From NCBI GenBank assembly GCA_023384105.1, contig JAHDXR010000011.1, positions 1 through 64,000 on the forward strand: a stretch of 64,000 nucleotides of DNA, given 5' to 3'. The stretch's first letter is position 1; each line of letters begins with the position of its first letter. The notes beneath the pieces were generated by a model that was given only the letters and a program-made list of their open reading frames with translations, searched no databases and was not told where the DNA came from. This stretch comes from Hyphomonadaceae bacterium. GTDB taxonomy: Bacteria > Pseudomonadota > Alphaproteobacteria > Caulobacterales > Aquidulcibacteraceae. Shown here one piece after another: positions 9,504 through 17,983 of this stretch. The position numbers were made by a program, and so were the translations under genes.

Positions 9504-9624
9504 AGCGCCGCCTATGGAGCGCCGGCGTCCCGCCGGCACGGCGCGACGGCTACCGACAGGCGTCGGCGCTTGTTCGATAAATCGCATGCCGGCGAGGGCG
9601 CCGGCGCTCCATAGAGCGGCGCTT
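9502..9624. repeat. Dispersed palindromic (MITE/REP-like) repeat, copy 1
   Basis: About 123 bases with near-perfect terminal inverted repeats: the left arm AAGCGCCGCCTATGGAGCGC continues GCCGGCG..., and the right arm is its complement with one extra base (9599-9624). The element exactly fills the gap between two convergent genes; its ends include bases of both stop codons (TAA at 9501-9503, and the minus-strand TGA at 9624-9626). The interior at 9540-9580 matches, in inverted orientation, the interior of the copy at 55331-55434. It could form a strong hairpin in both directions and so act as a bidirectional terminator. Confidence 0.85.
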
Positions 9625-9953
9625 CAGTCGGCCCGGCGCGCGTTGCCGAGCACGCCGTCCTCGGCGAAGTCGACGATCGCGAAGGCGACGCCCATGACGA
9701 TCAGCCAGGCGACCGGCGCGATCATCATCGTCAGCGAAAACGGATGGTGCTCCGCGTAGGCGTCCCACGCCGACTTGACGGCGACGAACGCGGCGACCGG
9801 ATAAATCCACACCAAGAACTCGGCCACGAGCAACGCCAATCGGGAACGCCACAGCTGGCGTTCGTCCGGCGTCAGCAGGCGCACGGCGGCGGCCACGCAA
9901 GCCAGTCCGACCGCAAGATGGAACAAGGTGAAGGCCCACAGGATTACGGTCAT
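9624..9953 (-). CDS. Small multi-pass membrane protein, unknown function
   Basis: A 109-residue hydrophobic protein with three predicted helices: VILWAFTLFHLAVGLACVAA, LALLVAEFLVWIYPVAAFVA and MMIAPVAWLIVMGVAFAIVD. The loop LLTPDERQLWRSR is cytoplasmic by the positive-inside rule. The frame runs further upstream, but ATG at 9953 (MTVILWAF) begins directly at the first helix and is the natural start. I do not recognise the family. It converges with the nitroreductase gene over the repeat and is divergent from the small gene at 10030. Confidence 0.6.
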   Translation of the reverse strand: MTVILWAFTLFHLAVGLACVAAAVRLLTPDERQLWRSRLALLVAEFLVWIYPVAAFVAVKSAWDAYAEHHPFSLTMMIAPVAWLIVMGVAFAIVDFAEDGVLGNARRAD

Positions 9954-10029
9954 AGATATCACTTTAACACGCCCGGCCGAGGCCTGTCCCGAGCCGCGGC
10001 GGCCCGGACGAGCCGAAGGAGCTTTGGCG

Positions 10030-10182
10030 ATGAGCGGACGCAAAGTCGGCGAACACGTCGAATTAAGCCCGGACGAAGCCCGCGCCGGCGAAACCGGCCA
10101 AGGCGTGCGCTACGTGCTGGCGGCGGGAATCGTCCTGGTCCTGATCGGGTTCGCCGTGGTGGCGTGGATCTGGTTCGGTTGA
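10030..10182 (+). CDS. Small single-pass membrane protein (50 aa)
   Basis: A 50-residue protein starting MSGRKVGEHVELSPDEA with one C-terminal membrane helix (YVLAAGIVLVLIGFAVVAWI). ATG at 10030 has AAGGAG at nine-base spacing, which is good support for translation at this site. The acidic N-terminal half would be cytoplasmic. The family is not recognised. It is followed 31 bases later by xthA on the same strand. Confidence 0.6.
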   Translation: MSGRKVGEHVELSPDEARAGETGQGVRYVLAAGIVLVLIGFAVVAWIWFG

Positions 10183-10213
10183 ACCGGGGCGCGGGGACGG
10201 CTAAGCCCCGGTC

Positions 10214-10996
10214 ATGGCCCTCAAGATCGCCGCCTGGAACGTGAACTCCATCCTCGCGCGCCTGCCTACGGCGCTCAAAGTGTTCGCGGAAGTGGACGCC
10301 GACGTCTGGTGCCTGCAGGAGATCAAGTGCGAGGACGCGCGCTTTCCCCGCTTCGAGATCGAGGCGATGGGCTTCAACGTCGAGACGTTCGGGCAAAAGA
10401 GCTATAATGGTGTGGCCATTCTCTCGAAGCACCGGATCGAGGAATTCGTCCGCGGCGTTCCCGGGCTCAATCACGAACAGTCGCGCTATATCGAGGCGGT
10501 GATCGCAGCGCCCAACGGCCCGGTGCGGGTGGCGTCGATCTACGCGCCTAACGGCAACCCGATCGGCACGGAGAAGTTCACGTTCAAGCTGGCGTTCATG
10601 GAGGCGCTGAGGGCGCACCTCCAATCCCTGCTGAAGCTCGAGGAGCGCTTCGTCATCGCCGGCGACTACAACGTCATTCCGCGGGAAGTGGATTGCCACG
10701 ATCCGCACGTCTGGACGGGCGATGCGCTGTTTCAGCCGGAAACGCGCGCCGCCTACCGCGCGCTGCTGAATCTCGGCCTCACCGACGCCTACATGCAGGC
10801 GGACGGCGCGGCGCATAAATATACGTTCTGGGATTATCAGGCCGGCGCCTGGCAGAAGGATCACGGCATCCGCATCGACCACTTGCTGCTGTCGCCGCAG
10901 GCGGCGGACACGCTGGAGAGCGTGGACATCTTCAAGAAGGCGCGCGGTATGGAAAAGGCCAGCGACCACGTGCCGATCGTGGCGACGTTCGGCTGA
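10214..10996 (+). CDS. xthA: Exodeoxyribonuclease III
   Basis: Base-excision repair AP endonuclease / 3'-5' exonuclease of the EEP fold, 260 residues. Catalytic landmarks are AAWNVNSI at the N-terminus, CLQEIKCED (metal-binding Glu) near residue 34, IYAPNGNPIG near 114, the GDYNVIP Asp/Asn pair near 155, and the final IRIDHLLLS plus ASDHVPIVATF with the catalytic Asp and His. Complete and typical in length. Its stop is one base from the convergent yacG stop. Confidence 0.95.
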   Translation: MALKIAAWNVNSILARLPTALKVFAEVDADVWCLQEIKCEDARFPRFEIEAMGFNVETFGQKSYNGVAILSKHRIEEFVRGVPGLNHEQSRYIEAVIAAPNGPVRVASIYAPNGNPIGTEKFTFKLAFMEALRAHLQSLLKLEERFVIAGDYNVIPREVDCHDPHVWTGDALFQPETRAAYRALLNLGLTDAYMQADGAAHKYTFWDYQAGAWQKDHGIRIDHLLLSPQAADTLESVDIFKKARGMEKASDHVPIVATFG

Positions 10997-10997
10997 A

Positions 10998-11186
10998 TCA
11001 GGTTCGCCCCGGCGGCGCCTCGTCGTCCGGCTCATCCTCCTCCACGGCGGGGATGGCGTAGCCGCCGCTGAACCAGCGGTTCAGATCCACGTCGGCGCAG
11101 CGCTTGGAGCAGAACGGCTTGTACTGCTCGGTCTGCGGCTTGCCGCAGATGACGCATTTGCGCTCGGAAACGGGCTTTTCGCTCAT
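10998..11186 (-). CDS. yacG: DNA gyrase inhibitor / zinc-ribbon protein YacG
   Basis: A 62-residue zinc protein that in E. coli binds GyrB and inhibits gyrase. The four zinc cysteines occur as CVICGKP and FCSKRCADVDLNRW, with the downstream GGYAIP segment typical of YacG. The start at 11186 overlaps the stop of the RNase E/G gene by four bases (ATGA); the longer upstream frame lies inside that gene and is discounted. The tail is acidic. Last gene of the infA-maf-RNase operon. Confidence 0.93.
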   Translation of the reverse strand: MSEKPVSERKCVICGKPQTEQYKPFCSKRCADVDLNRWFSGGYAIPAVEEDEPDDEAPPGRT

Positions 11187-12268
11187 AGCGCCCTCGCGTC
11201 GATGCGATCGCGCTGACCGGGCGCTGAATCGAGCGTCCAGCGCATGCCGATGCGGTTGGAGAGTTCGGTGCGCCAATCGATCTCGGCGGAATCGAGCCAG
11301 GCCTTGACGTCCGGCGATACGGTGCAGGCGATCTGACGGCCGGTCTGGGCGCGGGCTTCGCGTTCGATCGCGCGCAGCGCCATCAGCGCCGCCGTTTCGG
11401 CGCTCAAGCGGCCGTCATCGTCGCGCAGCTGCTCGTGCAGCGGGCGGCGCAGCTGCGAACGGGCGAGGTCGAACACGCCGAAACGCGAGAGCCCGCCGAA
11501 CTGCACGCTCCAAGGATCGTCCGCAAACGCCTGACGCACCGCATTCTCCAGCTGCTTCCGATGCGATTTGGCGCGCATGGAGACGAAATCAATCGCGATG
11601 AGACCGCCGAGATTGCGCAGCCGGACCTGGCGCGCCGCCTCCTTCGCGGCGGCGATGTTGAGATCGAGCGCAAAGCGTTCGGGATCGGTCGAGCCCGAAC
11701 GCCCGCCCGTGTCGACATCGATGGCGACAAGCGCCGAGGTCGGCTCGATGCTGAGGACGCCGCCGCCCGGGATCGGCGCGATGCGGGCGAGCGCGTCCTC
11801 GATCGCAGCGTCGAGCCTGGCGCGGAGCTGCGCATCGGCGGGCTTGGCCAGCACCAGCTCGTCGTCGACATCGTGACGGCCGATGCGGTGCGGGCTTTGG
11901 CCGTCGTGGCCGGTCTCCTGCAACTCGACGACCGGGTTCTTGCCGCGCGCGCCCTCGCGGCTGACGCTGACGACGACGCCCGCGCCTTCGGCCAGCGGCA
12001 CGCGCTCCTTGCCGGCGCGGCGGACGCGGCCGTCCTCGCCGAGCGGCATGAAACCCTGTTCGTCGCGCAGACCGAGATCGAGAAACGCGCCGCGGCGGCG
12101 GCGATCGATGTCGCGCACGCGCGCGACATAGAGTTCGCCCCAGCGCGCGCGCCGGCCCTCGTCGCTGGCGCGGGCGATGCGCAGCGCGATCGGGCGGCCG
12201 TCGCGCACCAGCGCTTCGCGCGTCTCGCCGATGGCGGCGTCGACCCAGGTTTCGAGCGGCTCGCTCAT
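11183..12268 (-). CDS. Ribonuclease E/G family protein, short form
   Basis: Endoribonuclease of the RNase E/G family, 361 residues. An S1-like segment ([20 protein letters not shown]) lies near residue 40; catalytic metal-binding aspartates fit [11 protein letters not shown] near 190 and [12 protein letters not shown] near 235. The CPxC zinc-link that joins protomers in E. coli RNase E and G is not present, nor is a C-terminal degradosome scaffold. The gene is the compact alphaproteobacterial form that follows maf. Start at 12268 overlaps the maf TGA (ATGA). Probably works in rRNA or mRNA processing; exact substrates are unknown. Confidence 0.9.
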   Translation of the reverse strand: MSEPLETWVDAAIGETREALVRDGRPIALRIARASDEGRRARWGELYVARVRDIDRRRRGAFLDLGLRDEQGFMPLGEDGRVRRAGKERVPLAEGAGVVVSVSREGARGKNPVVELQETGHDGQSPHRIGRHDVDDELVLAKPADAQLRARLDAAIEDALARIAPIPGGGVLSIEPTSALVAIDVDTGGRSGSTDPERFALDLNIAAAKEAARQVRLRNLGGLIAIDFVSMRAKSHRKQLENAVRQAFADDPWSVQFGGLSRFGVFDLARSQLRRPLHEQLRDDDGRLSAETAALMALRAIEREARAQTGRQIACTVSPDVKAWLDSAEIDWRTELSNRIGMRWTLDSAPGQRDRIDARAL

Positions 12269-12825
12269 GTCGCGGCGCCCTCCAGCAGATTGGCGGTTTC
12301 GAACAGCGGCAAGCCGATGACGCCGGAGTACGAGCCGATCAGGTTCGTGACGTAGCGCGCGGCGAGCCCCTGGATGGCGTAGCCGCCGGCCTTGCCCCGC
12401 CACTCGCCGCTGCCGATGTAGCGTTCGATCTCGTCGCGCGAGAGCACTTTGAAGGCGACGCGCGTTTCGGCCAGGCGCGTGCGCAGCGCGCCGGCAGGCG
12501 TCTTGACGGCGACGCCGGTATAGACGCGGTGGGCCCTGCCCGAGAGCAGCGCGAGGCATTCGCGCGCCTGCTGTTCGGTCTCGGCCTTGGGCAGGATGCG
12601 CCGGCCAAGCGCGACCACCGTATCGGCGGCCAGCACGGTCGCGCCTTCGGCCTGCACCGCTTCGGCCTTCCGGCGCGCCAGCCGCAGCGCCAGCCGGCGC
12701 GGCGGCTCGCCCTTCAGCGGAGTCTCATCGATGTCGGCGGCGACCACGTCGTCGGGCGTCACGCCGATCTGCGCCAGCAGCGCCAGTCGACGCGGGCTTG
12801 CGCTCGCCAGCACCAGTCGCGTCAT
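12265..12825 (-). CDS. maf: Maf-like nucleoside triphosphate pyrophosphatase
   Basis: House-cleaning nucleotide pyrophosphatase of the Maf/HAM1-like fold, 186 residues. It begins [14 protein letters not shown] with the conserved SxSPRR motif, followed by ADIDETP, the [13 protein letters not shown] catalytic block near residue 67, and [10 protein letters not shown] near 145. The sequence favours the dTTP/UTP pyrophosphatase branch, although substrate assignment is inference. It overlaps both the SDR gene upstream and the RNase gene downstream by four bases each. Confidence 0.94.
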   Translation of the reverse strand: MTRLVLASASPRRLALLAQIGVTPDDVVAADIDETPLKGEPPRRLALRLARRKAEAVQAEGATVLAADTVVALGRRILPKAETEQQARECLALLSGRAHRVYTGVAVKTPAGALRTRLAETRVAFKVLSRDEIERYIGSGEWRGKAGGYAIQGLAARYVTNLIGSYSGVIGLPLFETANLLEGAAT

Positions 12826-13694
12826 GGCCGTTTCGGAAAGCCCAGGCGCTTGGCGTAGATTTTGTCGACGAAGCGCTGATCGAGCAGGCGCGGCAGCGTG
12901 CGGTCCATGAACGGACGGCGCAGGATGGCGTAGCGCACTTTTGGCTTAGGATGGGTCAGGCAGAACCAGATCAGGTCGCCCACGTGGTCGGCCGGCAGCC
13001 CCTCGCGGCCTTGCTGGAGCATGAAGTCCGCGACGCCTTTCAGCATCGGCCCGTACGGCGTGTTGGAGAAGCGGTCGAGATCGTTCTGCTCGGCCTTGTC
13101 CCAGATCGGCGTCGCGACCGCGCCGGGGCCGATGACGATGACGTCGACGCCGTACAGCATCAGCTCGCGGCGCAGCGACTGCGCGTAGCCTTCAAGCGCG
13201 AACTTGGAGGATGCGTAAGGGCCGACAAAAGGCGCGCCGTTCTGCCCGCCCACCGACGAGATCATGACGATGCGGCCCGGCTTGCCGGCGCGCTCCGGAT
13301 CGGCGCCCAAGAGATCGGCGAAGGCGCGGGTGACGTTGTGCACGCCGAACAGGTTGATCTCGAACTGGCGGCGCAGCTCCTCCGTATCGAGATGCAGCAG
13401 CGGGCCGGGCACAGCGACGCCCGCATTGTTAACCAGGCCGAACAGGCGGCGATCGCCCAGTATCTGCGCAACTTGCGCCGCGCCCGCGCGCACGGCGGCC
13501 TCGTCGCAGACGTCGAACAGAAGCGGCGTCACCGCCTCGCCGAACTCGGCTTTCAATCCCCCGGCGTCGGCCGCTCTGCGCACGCTCGCGAACGCATGGG
13601 CGCCCTCGCGCACGGCTTTCGCCACGGCGGCGCGGCCGATGCCGGTGGAGGCGCCCGTGACGACGACGGCGCGATCGAGGGAGCCTGAGGCCAT
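12822..13694 (-). CDS. Short-chain dehydrogenase/reductase
   Basis: Classical SDR of 290 residues. The NAD(P)-binding [10 protein letters not shown] is at residue 13, NNAGVAVPG near 90, the catalytic Ser in VMISSVGG near 147, and the [10 protein letters not shown] Tyr/Lys pair near 161. The longer C-terminus ([16 protein letters not shown]) resembles the retinol-dehydrogenase-like group. Substrate unknown. The gene sits between infA and maf: its ATG overlaps the infA TAA by one base (TAATG) and its stop overlaps maf, so it is locked into the translation-coupled operon. Confidence 0.88.
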   Translation of the reverse strand: MASGSLDRAVVVTGASTGIGRAAVAKAVREGAHAFASVRRAADAGGLKAEFGEAVTPLLFDVCDEAAVRAGAAQVAQILGDRRLFGLVNNAGVAVPGPLLHLDTEELRRQFEINLFGVHNVTRAFADLLGADPERAGKPGRIVMISSVGGQNGAPFVGPYASSKFALEGYAQSLRRELMLYGVDVIVIGPGAVATPIWDKAEQNDLDRFSNTPYGPMLKGVADFMLQQGREGLPADHVGDLIWFCLTHPKPKVRYAILRRPFMDRTLPRLLDQRFVDKIYAKRLGFPKRP

Positions 13695-13912
13695 TATTTG
13701 AATCTGTACGTGATGCGCCCCTTGGTCAGGTCATAGGGCGTCATCTCCACGAGCACCTTGTCGCCGGCCAGCACGCGGATGCGGTTCTTGCGCATCTTGC
13801 CTGCGGTGTGGGCGATGATCTCGTGATCGTTTTCGAGCTTCACCAGGAACGTCGCGTTGGGCAGCAGCTCCATCACGGTTCCCGCGAATTCCAGCAGTTC
13901 TTCCTTGGCCAT
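13694..13912 (-). CDS. infA: Translation initiation factor IF-1
   Basis: IF-1, a 72-residue OB-fold protein that binds the 30S A site with IF-2 and IF-3. Sequence [20 protein letters not shown] and the C-terminal [16 protein letters not shown] are diagnostic. The ATG is preceded by GAGAGA. It lies downstream of the LMW phosphatase gene (48-base gap) in the murA-to-infA order common in alphaproteobacteria. Its stop overlaps the SDR start. Confidence 0.98.
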   Translation of the reverse strand: MAKEELLEFAGTVMELLPNATFLVKLENDHEIIAHTAGKMRKNRIRVLAGDKVLVEMTPYDLTKGRITYRFK

Positions 13913-13960
13913 TCTCTCTCCTGATTCAGGGCGCGCGGGGGGCCTTATAGGCGCTGATCC

Positions 13961-14419
13961 CTATCCCGTCGACGGGCGCGGGAAACGCTCGGCGATCCGC
14001 CGGGCGAGGCCGTCGCGGACCTGCCGGTACTCGTCCAGCACCTGCTCGCGCGATCCCTCCGCCAGGGAGGGATCGAACGTGGGCCAATACTCGGCGTCAG
14101 CCCCCAATGCAGGGATCAGATCGAGCATGGTGTGGTGGGCTTCCGGGCTCAGGGAGACGATCAGGTCGAACGGGCCGTCCTCGTAATATTCCCCGAACGC
14201 TTCCAGCCCCTTGGGCTGGCGCTTCGTCATGTCGCCGCCGACCTCGTCGACCACGAAGGCGGCCATGGCCGAAACCTCCTCGGACGGGCGGACGCCGACG
14301 CTGTCGACCCGGATCAGCGGGCCGAACCGCAGCCGCATCAGCTCCGCCGCCATCGGCGAGCGGATGGAATTGTGGGTGCATGCGAACAGCACCGAGCGCG
14401 GCAGCCCCTGGCCCTCCAC
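13961..14419 (-). CDS. Low-molecular-weight protein tyrosine phosphatase family protein
   Basis: A 152-residue LMW-PTP/ArsC-like phosphatase. The P-loop CTHNSIRS near residue 14 fits CX5R(S/T), and the general-acid Asp lies in the FDPSLAEG region near 115. In alphaproteobacteria this gene is conserved between UPF0262 and infA. Whether it acts on phosphotyrosine proteins or arsenate is not decidable from sequence; the context argues against a dedicated arsenic operon. It starts three bases after the UPF0262 stop. Confidence 0.87.
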   Translation of the reverse strand: MEGQGLPRSVLFACTHNSIRSPMAAELMRLRFGPLIRVDSVGVRPSEEVSAMAAFVVDEVGGDMTKRQPKGLEAFGEYYEDGPFDLIVSLSPEAHHTMLDLIPALGADAEYWPTFDPSLAEGSREQVLDEYRQVRDGLARRIAERFPRPSTG

Positions 14420-14422
14420 GGC

Positions 14423-14893
14423 TCAGCCCCGCACATGCAGCGCGCAGACCAGCGTGAACAGACGCCTTGCGGTCTCCAGATCCACCTCGAAGCGATCGGC
14501 CACCGCATCCTGCAGCACCTCGGCGGCTTCGTTGTGGAGACCGCGCCGGCCCATGTCGATGGCTTCGATCTGGCTCGGCGAAGCGTGGCGGATGGCGTTG
14601 TGATAGCTCTCGCAGATCAGCGCGTAATCCTTGATCAGCTTCCGCAGCGTCGACATCGCCAGATGATGGAGGACGATGCGCTCGCCCTGCTGGTCGGTCA
14701 CGTCGAGCGCGAGCCGGCCCTCCTGCATCGAGAGCACCAGCACGTACGGGCCGCGGTCGGCGCCGACGACGCAAAACGAATTGGTTTCCTTGAGATCGAA
14801 CAGCGCGATGCGCCGCTCGTGCTCGGCATTGGGCGAAGCCGGCGCGATCGAGGCTTCGTCAAGCACCACGTCGATGAGGCGGTTCTCGCTCAT
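14423..14893 (-). CDS. UPF0262 family protein
   Basis: Conserved alphaproteobacterial protein of about 156 residues and unknown function. Family hallmarks visible here are ENRLIDVVLDEASI at the start, ERRIALFDLKETNSF, and LRKLIKDYALICESYHNAIR followed by PSQIEAIDMGRRGLHNE. ATG at 14893 (MSENRL) overlaps the DUF2948 stop by four bases. The conserved neighbourhood (murA, DUF2948, LMW-PTP, infA) supports the assignment. hisD, commonly between DUF2948 and UPF0262 in this group, is absent here. Confidence 0.9.
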   Translation of the reverse strand: MSENRLIDVVLDEASIAPASPNAEHERRIALFDLKETNSFCVVGADRGPYVLVLSMQEGRLALDVTDQQGERIVLHHLAMSTLRKLIKDYALICESYHNAIRHASPSQIEAIDMGRRGLHNEAAEVLQDAVADRFEVDLETARRLFTLVCALHVRG

Positions 14894-15324
14894 GCCTTGT
14901 CGTGATCGGGCCGGCGCGGCGTGCGCCAGGGCTCGCCGATATCCATCAGCCGCCCCTCCAAACATTCTACCGCGATGGCGATCTCGCCGCCACCGGCCAG
15001 CAGCAGACGCACGACGCCGCCCGGCGGCTCCTCGTCGGGGGTGAAGCTCACGGAGAGGATCGACGCCAAGGCCTCCGGCGCATCCTGGCGGACACGCTTG
15101 CTCTTAACGCCCAGCACGCCTTCGAACGACAGCGCCGCGCGGATGCGCTCGTTGTGCGGGCCGTCGGCCGTTTCCCAGCGGAAGCGGTTCAACAGCGCGG
15201 TGAAGCGGCGCTGCTTGCGGTCGACGCTGATGTCGCTCACGCGCAGCAGAGCATCCTGCGCCGCCGCGCTCATGATCTCGAGATCGGCGGCGTCCTCGGC
15301 CAACAACTTTAGCAGCGCGCTCAT
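14890..15324 (-). CDS. DUF2948 family protein
   Basis: A 144-residue protein of unknown function, conserved in alphaproteobacteria next to murA. Family features are LKLLAEDAADLEIMSAAAQD at the start, KQRRFTALLNRFRWE near residue 37, ALSFEGVLGVKSKRV near 65, and the C-terminal LLAGGGEIAIAVECLEGRL with a final DIGEPWRTPRRPDH. No membrane segment or signal. It starts six bases after the murA stop and overlaps UPF0262, so it is cotranscribed. Confidence 0.9.
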   Translation of the reverse strand: MSALLKLLAEDAADLEIMSAAAQDALLRVSDISVDRKQRRFTALLNRFRWETADGPHNERIRAALSFEGVLGVKSKRVRQDAPEALASILSVSFTPDEEPPGGVVRLLLAGGGEIAIAVECLEGRLMDIGEPWRTPRRPDHDKA

Positions 15325-15330
15325 GCCGGC

Positions 15331-16599
15331 TCAGTCTTCCTTCTGCCGTTCGATCTGCGCGCCGCAGGCGGCGAGCTTGGCTTCCAGTTTTTCGAAGCCG
15401 CGATCGAGGTGGTAGACGCGGTTGACAACGGTTTGCCCCTCGGCCGCAAGCCCGGCAATGACCAGGCTGACGGACGCGCGCAGGTCCGTCGCCATCACCG
15501 GCGCGCCGATCAGGCGCTCGACGCCCGTCACCACCGCTTCATTGCCGTGCACGGCAATCTGAGCGCCCAGGCGGGCGAGTTCCGGCGCATGCATGAACCG
15601 GTTCTCGAAAATGGTCTCCCGGATGCGCGACCGGCCGTCGGCCGAGCAGAGCATCGCCATGGCTTGCGCCTGCAGATCGGTGGGAAAGCCGGGATGCGGC
15701 TCGGTTTCGAAATCGACCGGCTGGATGCGCCCGCCATTGCGCCTGATGCGCAGGCCGCGCGGCTCGCTCTCCACGGCGACGCCGGCGGCGCCGAGCAGCT
15801 CGATCAGCGCCTGCAGATGATCGGCCCGCGCACCCTCCAGCAGCACGTCTCCGCCCGCCGTGGCGACGGCGAGCGCGTAAGTGCCGGTCTCGATCCGGTC
15901 GGCGACGACGCGGTGCGCGGCGCCCTTAAGCGAGGTGACGCCGCGAATGCCGATCTCGTCCGTGCCCGCGCCCTCGATCCTGGCGCCCATGGCGTTGAGA
16001 CAATCGGCCAAGTCGACGATTTCGGGCTCGCGGGCGGCGTTCTTCAGCACCGTGTCGCCGTGCGCCAGCACGGCGGCGAGCATGGCGTGCTCGGTCGCGC
16101 CGACCGAGACGAACGGAAACGCGATCTCCGCGCCCTTCAGTCCGCGCAGCGCCGCCGCCTTGACGTAGCCCTGCTCGATATGGATGTCGGCGCCCATCGC
16201 CTCGAACGCCTTCAGGTGCAGATCGACCGGGCGGGCGCCGATGGCGCAGCCGCCCGGCAGCGAGACGGTGGCGTGCCCCACCCGCGCCAGCAGCGGGCCG
16301 AGCACGTTGAAAGAGGCGCGCATCTTCCGCACCTGGTCATAGGGCGCGATGGTCGAGCCGATCTCGGCCGCGTGCAGTCGCAGCGTGCGGGTCTCCTTGA
16401 TCCAGGTGATCTCGACCCCGAGCGAGGCCAGGAGCTGGACCATGAACCGGGTGTCGGCGAGGTCCGGCATGTTGTCGAGGATCAGCGGGTCGGGGGAGAG
16501 CAGCGCGGCGGCCTGGAGTTTCAGCGCCGAGTTCTTGGCGCCGTAGATCGGGATCGCTCCCTTGAGCGGCGCCCCGCCCGTGATGGCGATACGGTCCAT
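15331..16599 (-). CDS. murA: UDP-N-acetylglucosamine 1-carboxyvinyltransferase
   Basis: First committed enzyme of peptidoglycan synthesis: transfers enolpyruvate from PEP to UDP-GlcNAc. The 422-residue protein begins [18 protein letters not shown] with [12 protein letters not shown]; the fosfomycin-target cysteine is in [16 protein letters not shown] near residue 117; [13 protein letters not shown] and [14 protein letters not shown] follow. ATG at 16599 is the family start; the frame runs 66 bases further upstream without support. Head of the murA-DUF2948-UPF0262-PTP-infA run. Confidence 0.97.
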   Translation of the reverse strand: MDRIAITGGAPLKGAIPIYGAKNSALKLQAAALLSPDPLILDNMPDLADTRFMVQLLASLGVEITWIKETRTLRLHAAEIGSTIAPYDQVRKMRASFNVLGPLLARVGHATVSLPGGCAIGARPVDLHLKAFEAMGADIHIEQGYVKAAALRGLKGAEIAFPFVSVGATEHAMLAAVLAHGDTVLKNAAREPEIVDLADCLNAMGARIEGAGTDEIGIRGVTSLKGAAHRVVADRIETGTYALAVATAGGDVLLEGARADHLQALIELLGAAGVAVESEPRGLRIRRNGGRIQPVDFETEPHPGFPTDLQAQAMAMLCSADGRSRIRETIFENRFMHAPELARLGAQIAVHGNEAVVTGVERLIGAPVMATDLRASVSLVIAGLAAEGQTVVNRVYHLDRGFEKLEAKLAACGAQIERQKED

Positions 16600-16705
16600 A
16601 AAAGTCTTTCGTCGATCCCCTGGGGCCCAGGCGGGACTTATGGGGACGGCGCAGGGCCTAAGCAAGGCGTGCGGCCACGCCCCGGCTGCGGTTTTCCGAT
16701 ACCAG

Positions 16706-16822
16706 CTATTTGCCGGACTTCGCCGGTTTCTGCGCGGACTTCCGCCGGCCGATATTGCGCTTCAGCGCCTCGGCCAGACGCGCCTCGCGCGAATTTGGGG
16801 CTGGCGGCTGCTTCGTACCCAT
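16706..16822 (-). CDS. Small basic conserved protein (38 aa) upstream of murA
   Basis: A 38-codon reading frame, [20 protein letters not shown] then [18 protein letters not shown], with AAAGG about ten bases before the ATG. The pattern [18 protein letters not shown] closely resembles tiny basic proteins of the form REERLAAKLRENLRRRKAQ found beside murA in many alphaproteobacteria. Function unknown. It is below the size limit most gene callers use, and it lies in the murA-DUF898 gap that otherwise looks empty. Confidence 0.65.
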   Translation of the reverse strand: MGTKQPPAPNSREARLAEALKRNIGRRKSAQKPAKSGK

Positions 16823-16873
16823 TCCGAATCGACCTTTGGCGGGCGCAAGCTAGACTGACGTTTGGGGGACGCC

Positions 16874-17983
16874 ATGACGGTCGAGGCCGCGCCGACGAAT
16901 TCTTTCACCCACTCCGGCAAATTCTTCAACGTGCTGGGGCTGGCGCTCAAGAACGCGGCGCTGACAGTGCTGACGCTCACGCTTTACCGCTTCTGGGCCC
17001 GGACCGCGATGCGCCGCCGGCTCTGGTCGCGCGCGTCGGCGATGGGCGACCCGCTCGAATATACCGGCTCGGCGCTGGAGCTGTTCCGCGGCTTCCTGAT
17101 CGCGCTGCCGACCTTCTTCCTGCCTGCGATGTTCGTTTTCTACGTCGCGCCGCTGGTGATGGACCCGGTGACCGCGTTCTGGCTCGCGGCGGGCTTCTAT
17201 CTGGTGGCGGTGCCGCTGATGGCGGCGGCGCGCTACCTGATGCGCCGCTACCAGCTCGCCCGCACGCGCTGGCGCGGCATCCGGTTCGGCCTGGCCGGCG
17301 GCGCAGCTTCGTTCGCCTGGGCGTCGTTCGGCTGGACCATCCTGCAGACGCTCTCGCTCGGCTGGTACACGCCGGTGGCGCGAATGAACCGCGCCAAGAT
17401 GATTTGGGAGAACACCCGCTTCGGCGACCAGCCCTTCGAGTTCATCGACGACGGCGAACCGCTGGCGAAGGGATTGTGGGGGCCGTTCGCGCTTGGCTGG
17501 TTCGCTGCGCCGATCGCCTATTTCGGCGCCTTCATCATCATGTTCATGATTGCAGCCATGCTGTTCGGCACGGGCGCCTTGCCGGTCTCCGAGCAGATCC
17601 CGCCGGAGTACGGCGTGGTCGTGGTCGTCGCGGCGATCGCGCTTGTGCTCGTGCTGATGGTGCTGCTGTGGGCGCCCTACAACGCCGCGGCGATGAACCG
17701 CATCGCCTCGCTGATCTCGATCGACGGCGCACGCTTCAAGCTGCGCGCAAAGACGTTCTCGCTGTTCTTCGTCAGCCTTGCCGGGTGGCTCATCACCATC
17801 TTCTCGCTCGGCCTGCTCGCGCCGATGGCGGGGTTTCTGCAGGTGCGCTACGTGCTGAACCGGCTGGAGATCGTCGGCACGCCCAAGTTCGCCGAGATCG
17901 GCCAGAGCATCATGGATGAAGGCAGGGCCGGCGAAGGCCTGGGCGATGCGTTCGATCTCGATATGGGCGTGGGGGTCGTCTGA
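16874..17983 (+). CDS. DUF898 (YjgN-like) multi-pass membrane protein
   Basis: A 369-residue membrane protein of the DUF898/YjgN family. The hallmark repeat is seen twice: TLTLYRFWARTAMRRRLW with DPLEYTGSALELFRGF near residue 40, and ILQTLSLGWYTPVARMNRAK with FGDQPFEFIDDGEPLAKG near 160; six or more helices follow. Function unknown. ATG at 16874 follows GGGGGAC. Its stop overlaps the M48 protease start as TGATG, a pairing seen repeatedly for this family and pointing to a functional link. Confidence 0.87.
   Translation: MTVEAAPTNSFTHSGKFFNVLGLALKNAALTVLTLTLYRFWARTAMRRRLWSRASAMGDPLEYTGSALELFRGFLIALPTFFLPAMFVFYVAPLVMDPVTAFWLAAGFYLVAVPLMAAARYLMRRYQLARTRWRGIRFGLAGGAASFAWASFGWTILQTLSLGWYTPVARMNRAKMIWENTRFGDQPFEFIDDGEPLAKGLWGPFALGWFAAPIAYFGAFIIMFMIAAMLFGTGALPVSEQIPPEYGVVVVVAAIALVLVLMVLLWAPYNAAAMNRIASLISIDGARFKLRAKTFSLFFVSLAGWLITIFSLGLLAPMAGFLQVRYVLNRLEIVGTPKFAEIGQSIMDEGRAGEGLGDAFDLDMGVGVV

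Noticed and set aside
10021-10182. Longer 84-residue version of the small membrane protein from 9928
   Set aside because: The upstream part runs antisense through the start of the gene at 9953 and lacks a ribosome binding site; ATG 10030 with AAGGAG is better.
15409-17919. 836-residue plus-strand frame across murA
   Set aside because: Antisense shadow of murA and out-of-frame shadow of the DUF898 gene; low-complexity Arg-rich text typical of GC-rich shadows.
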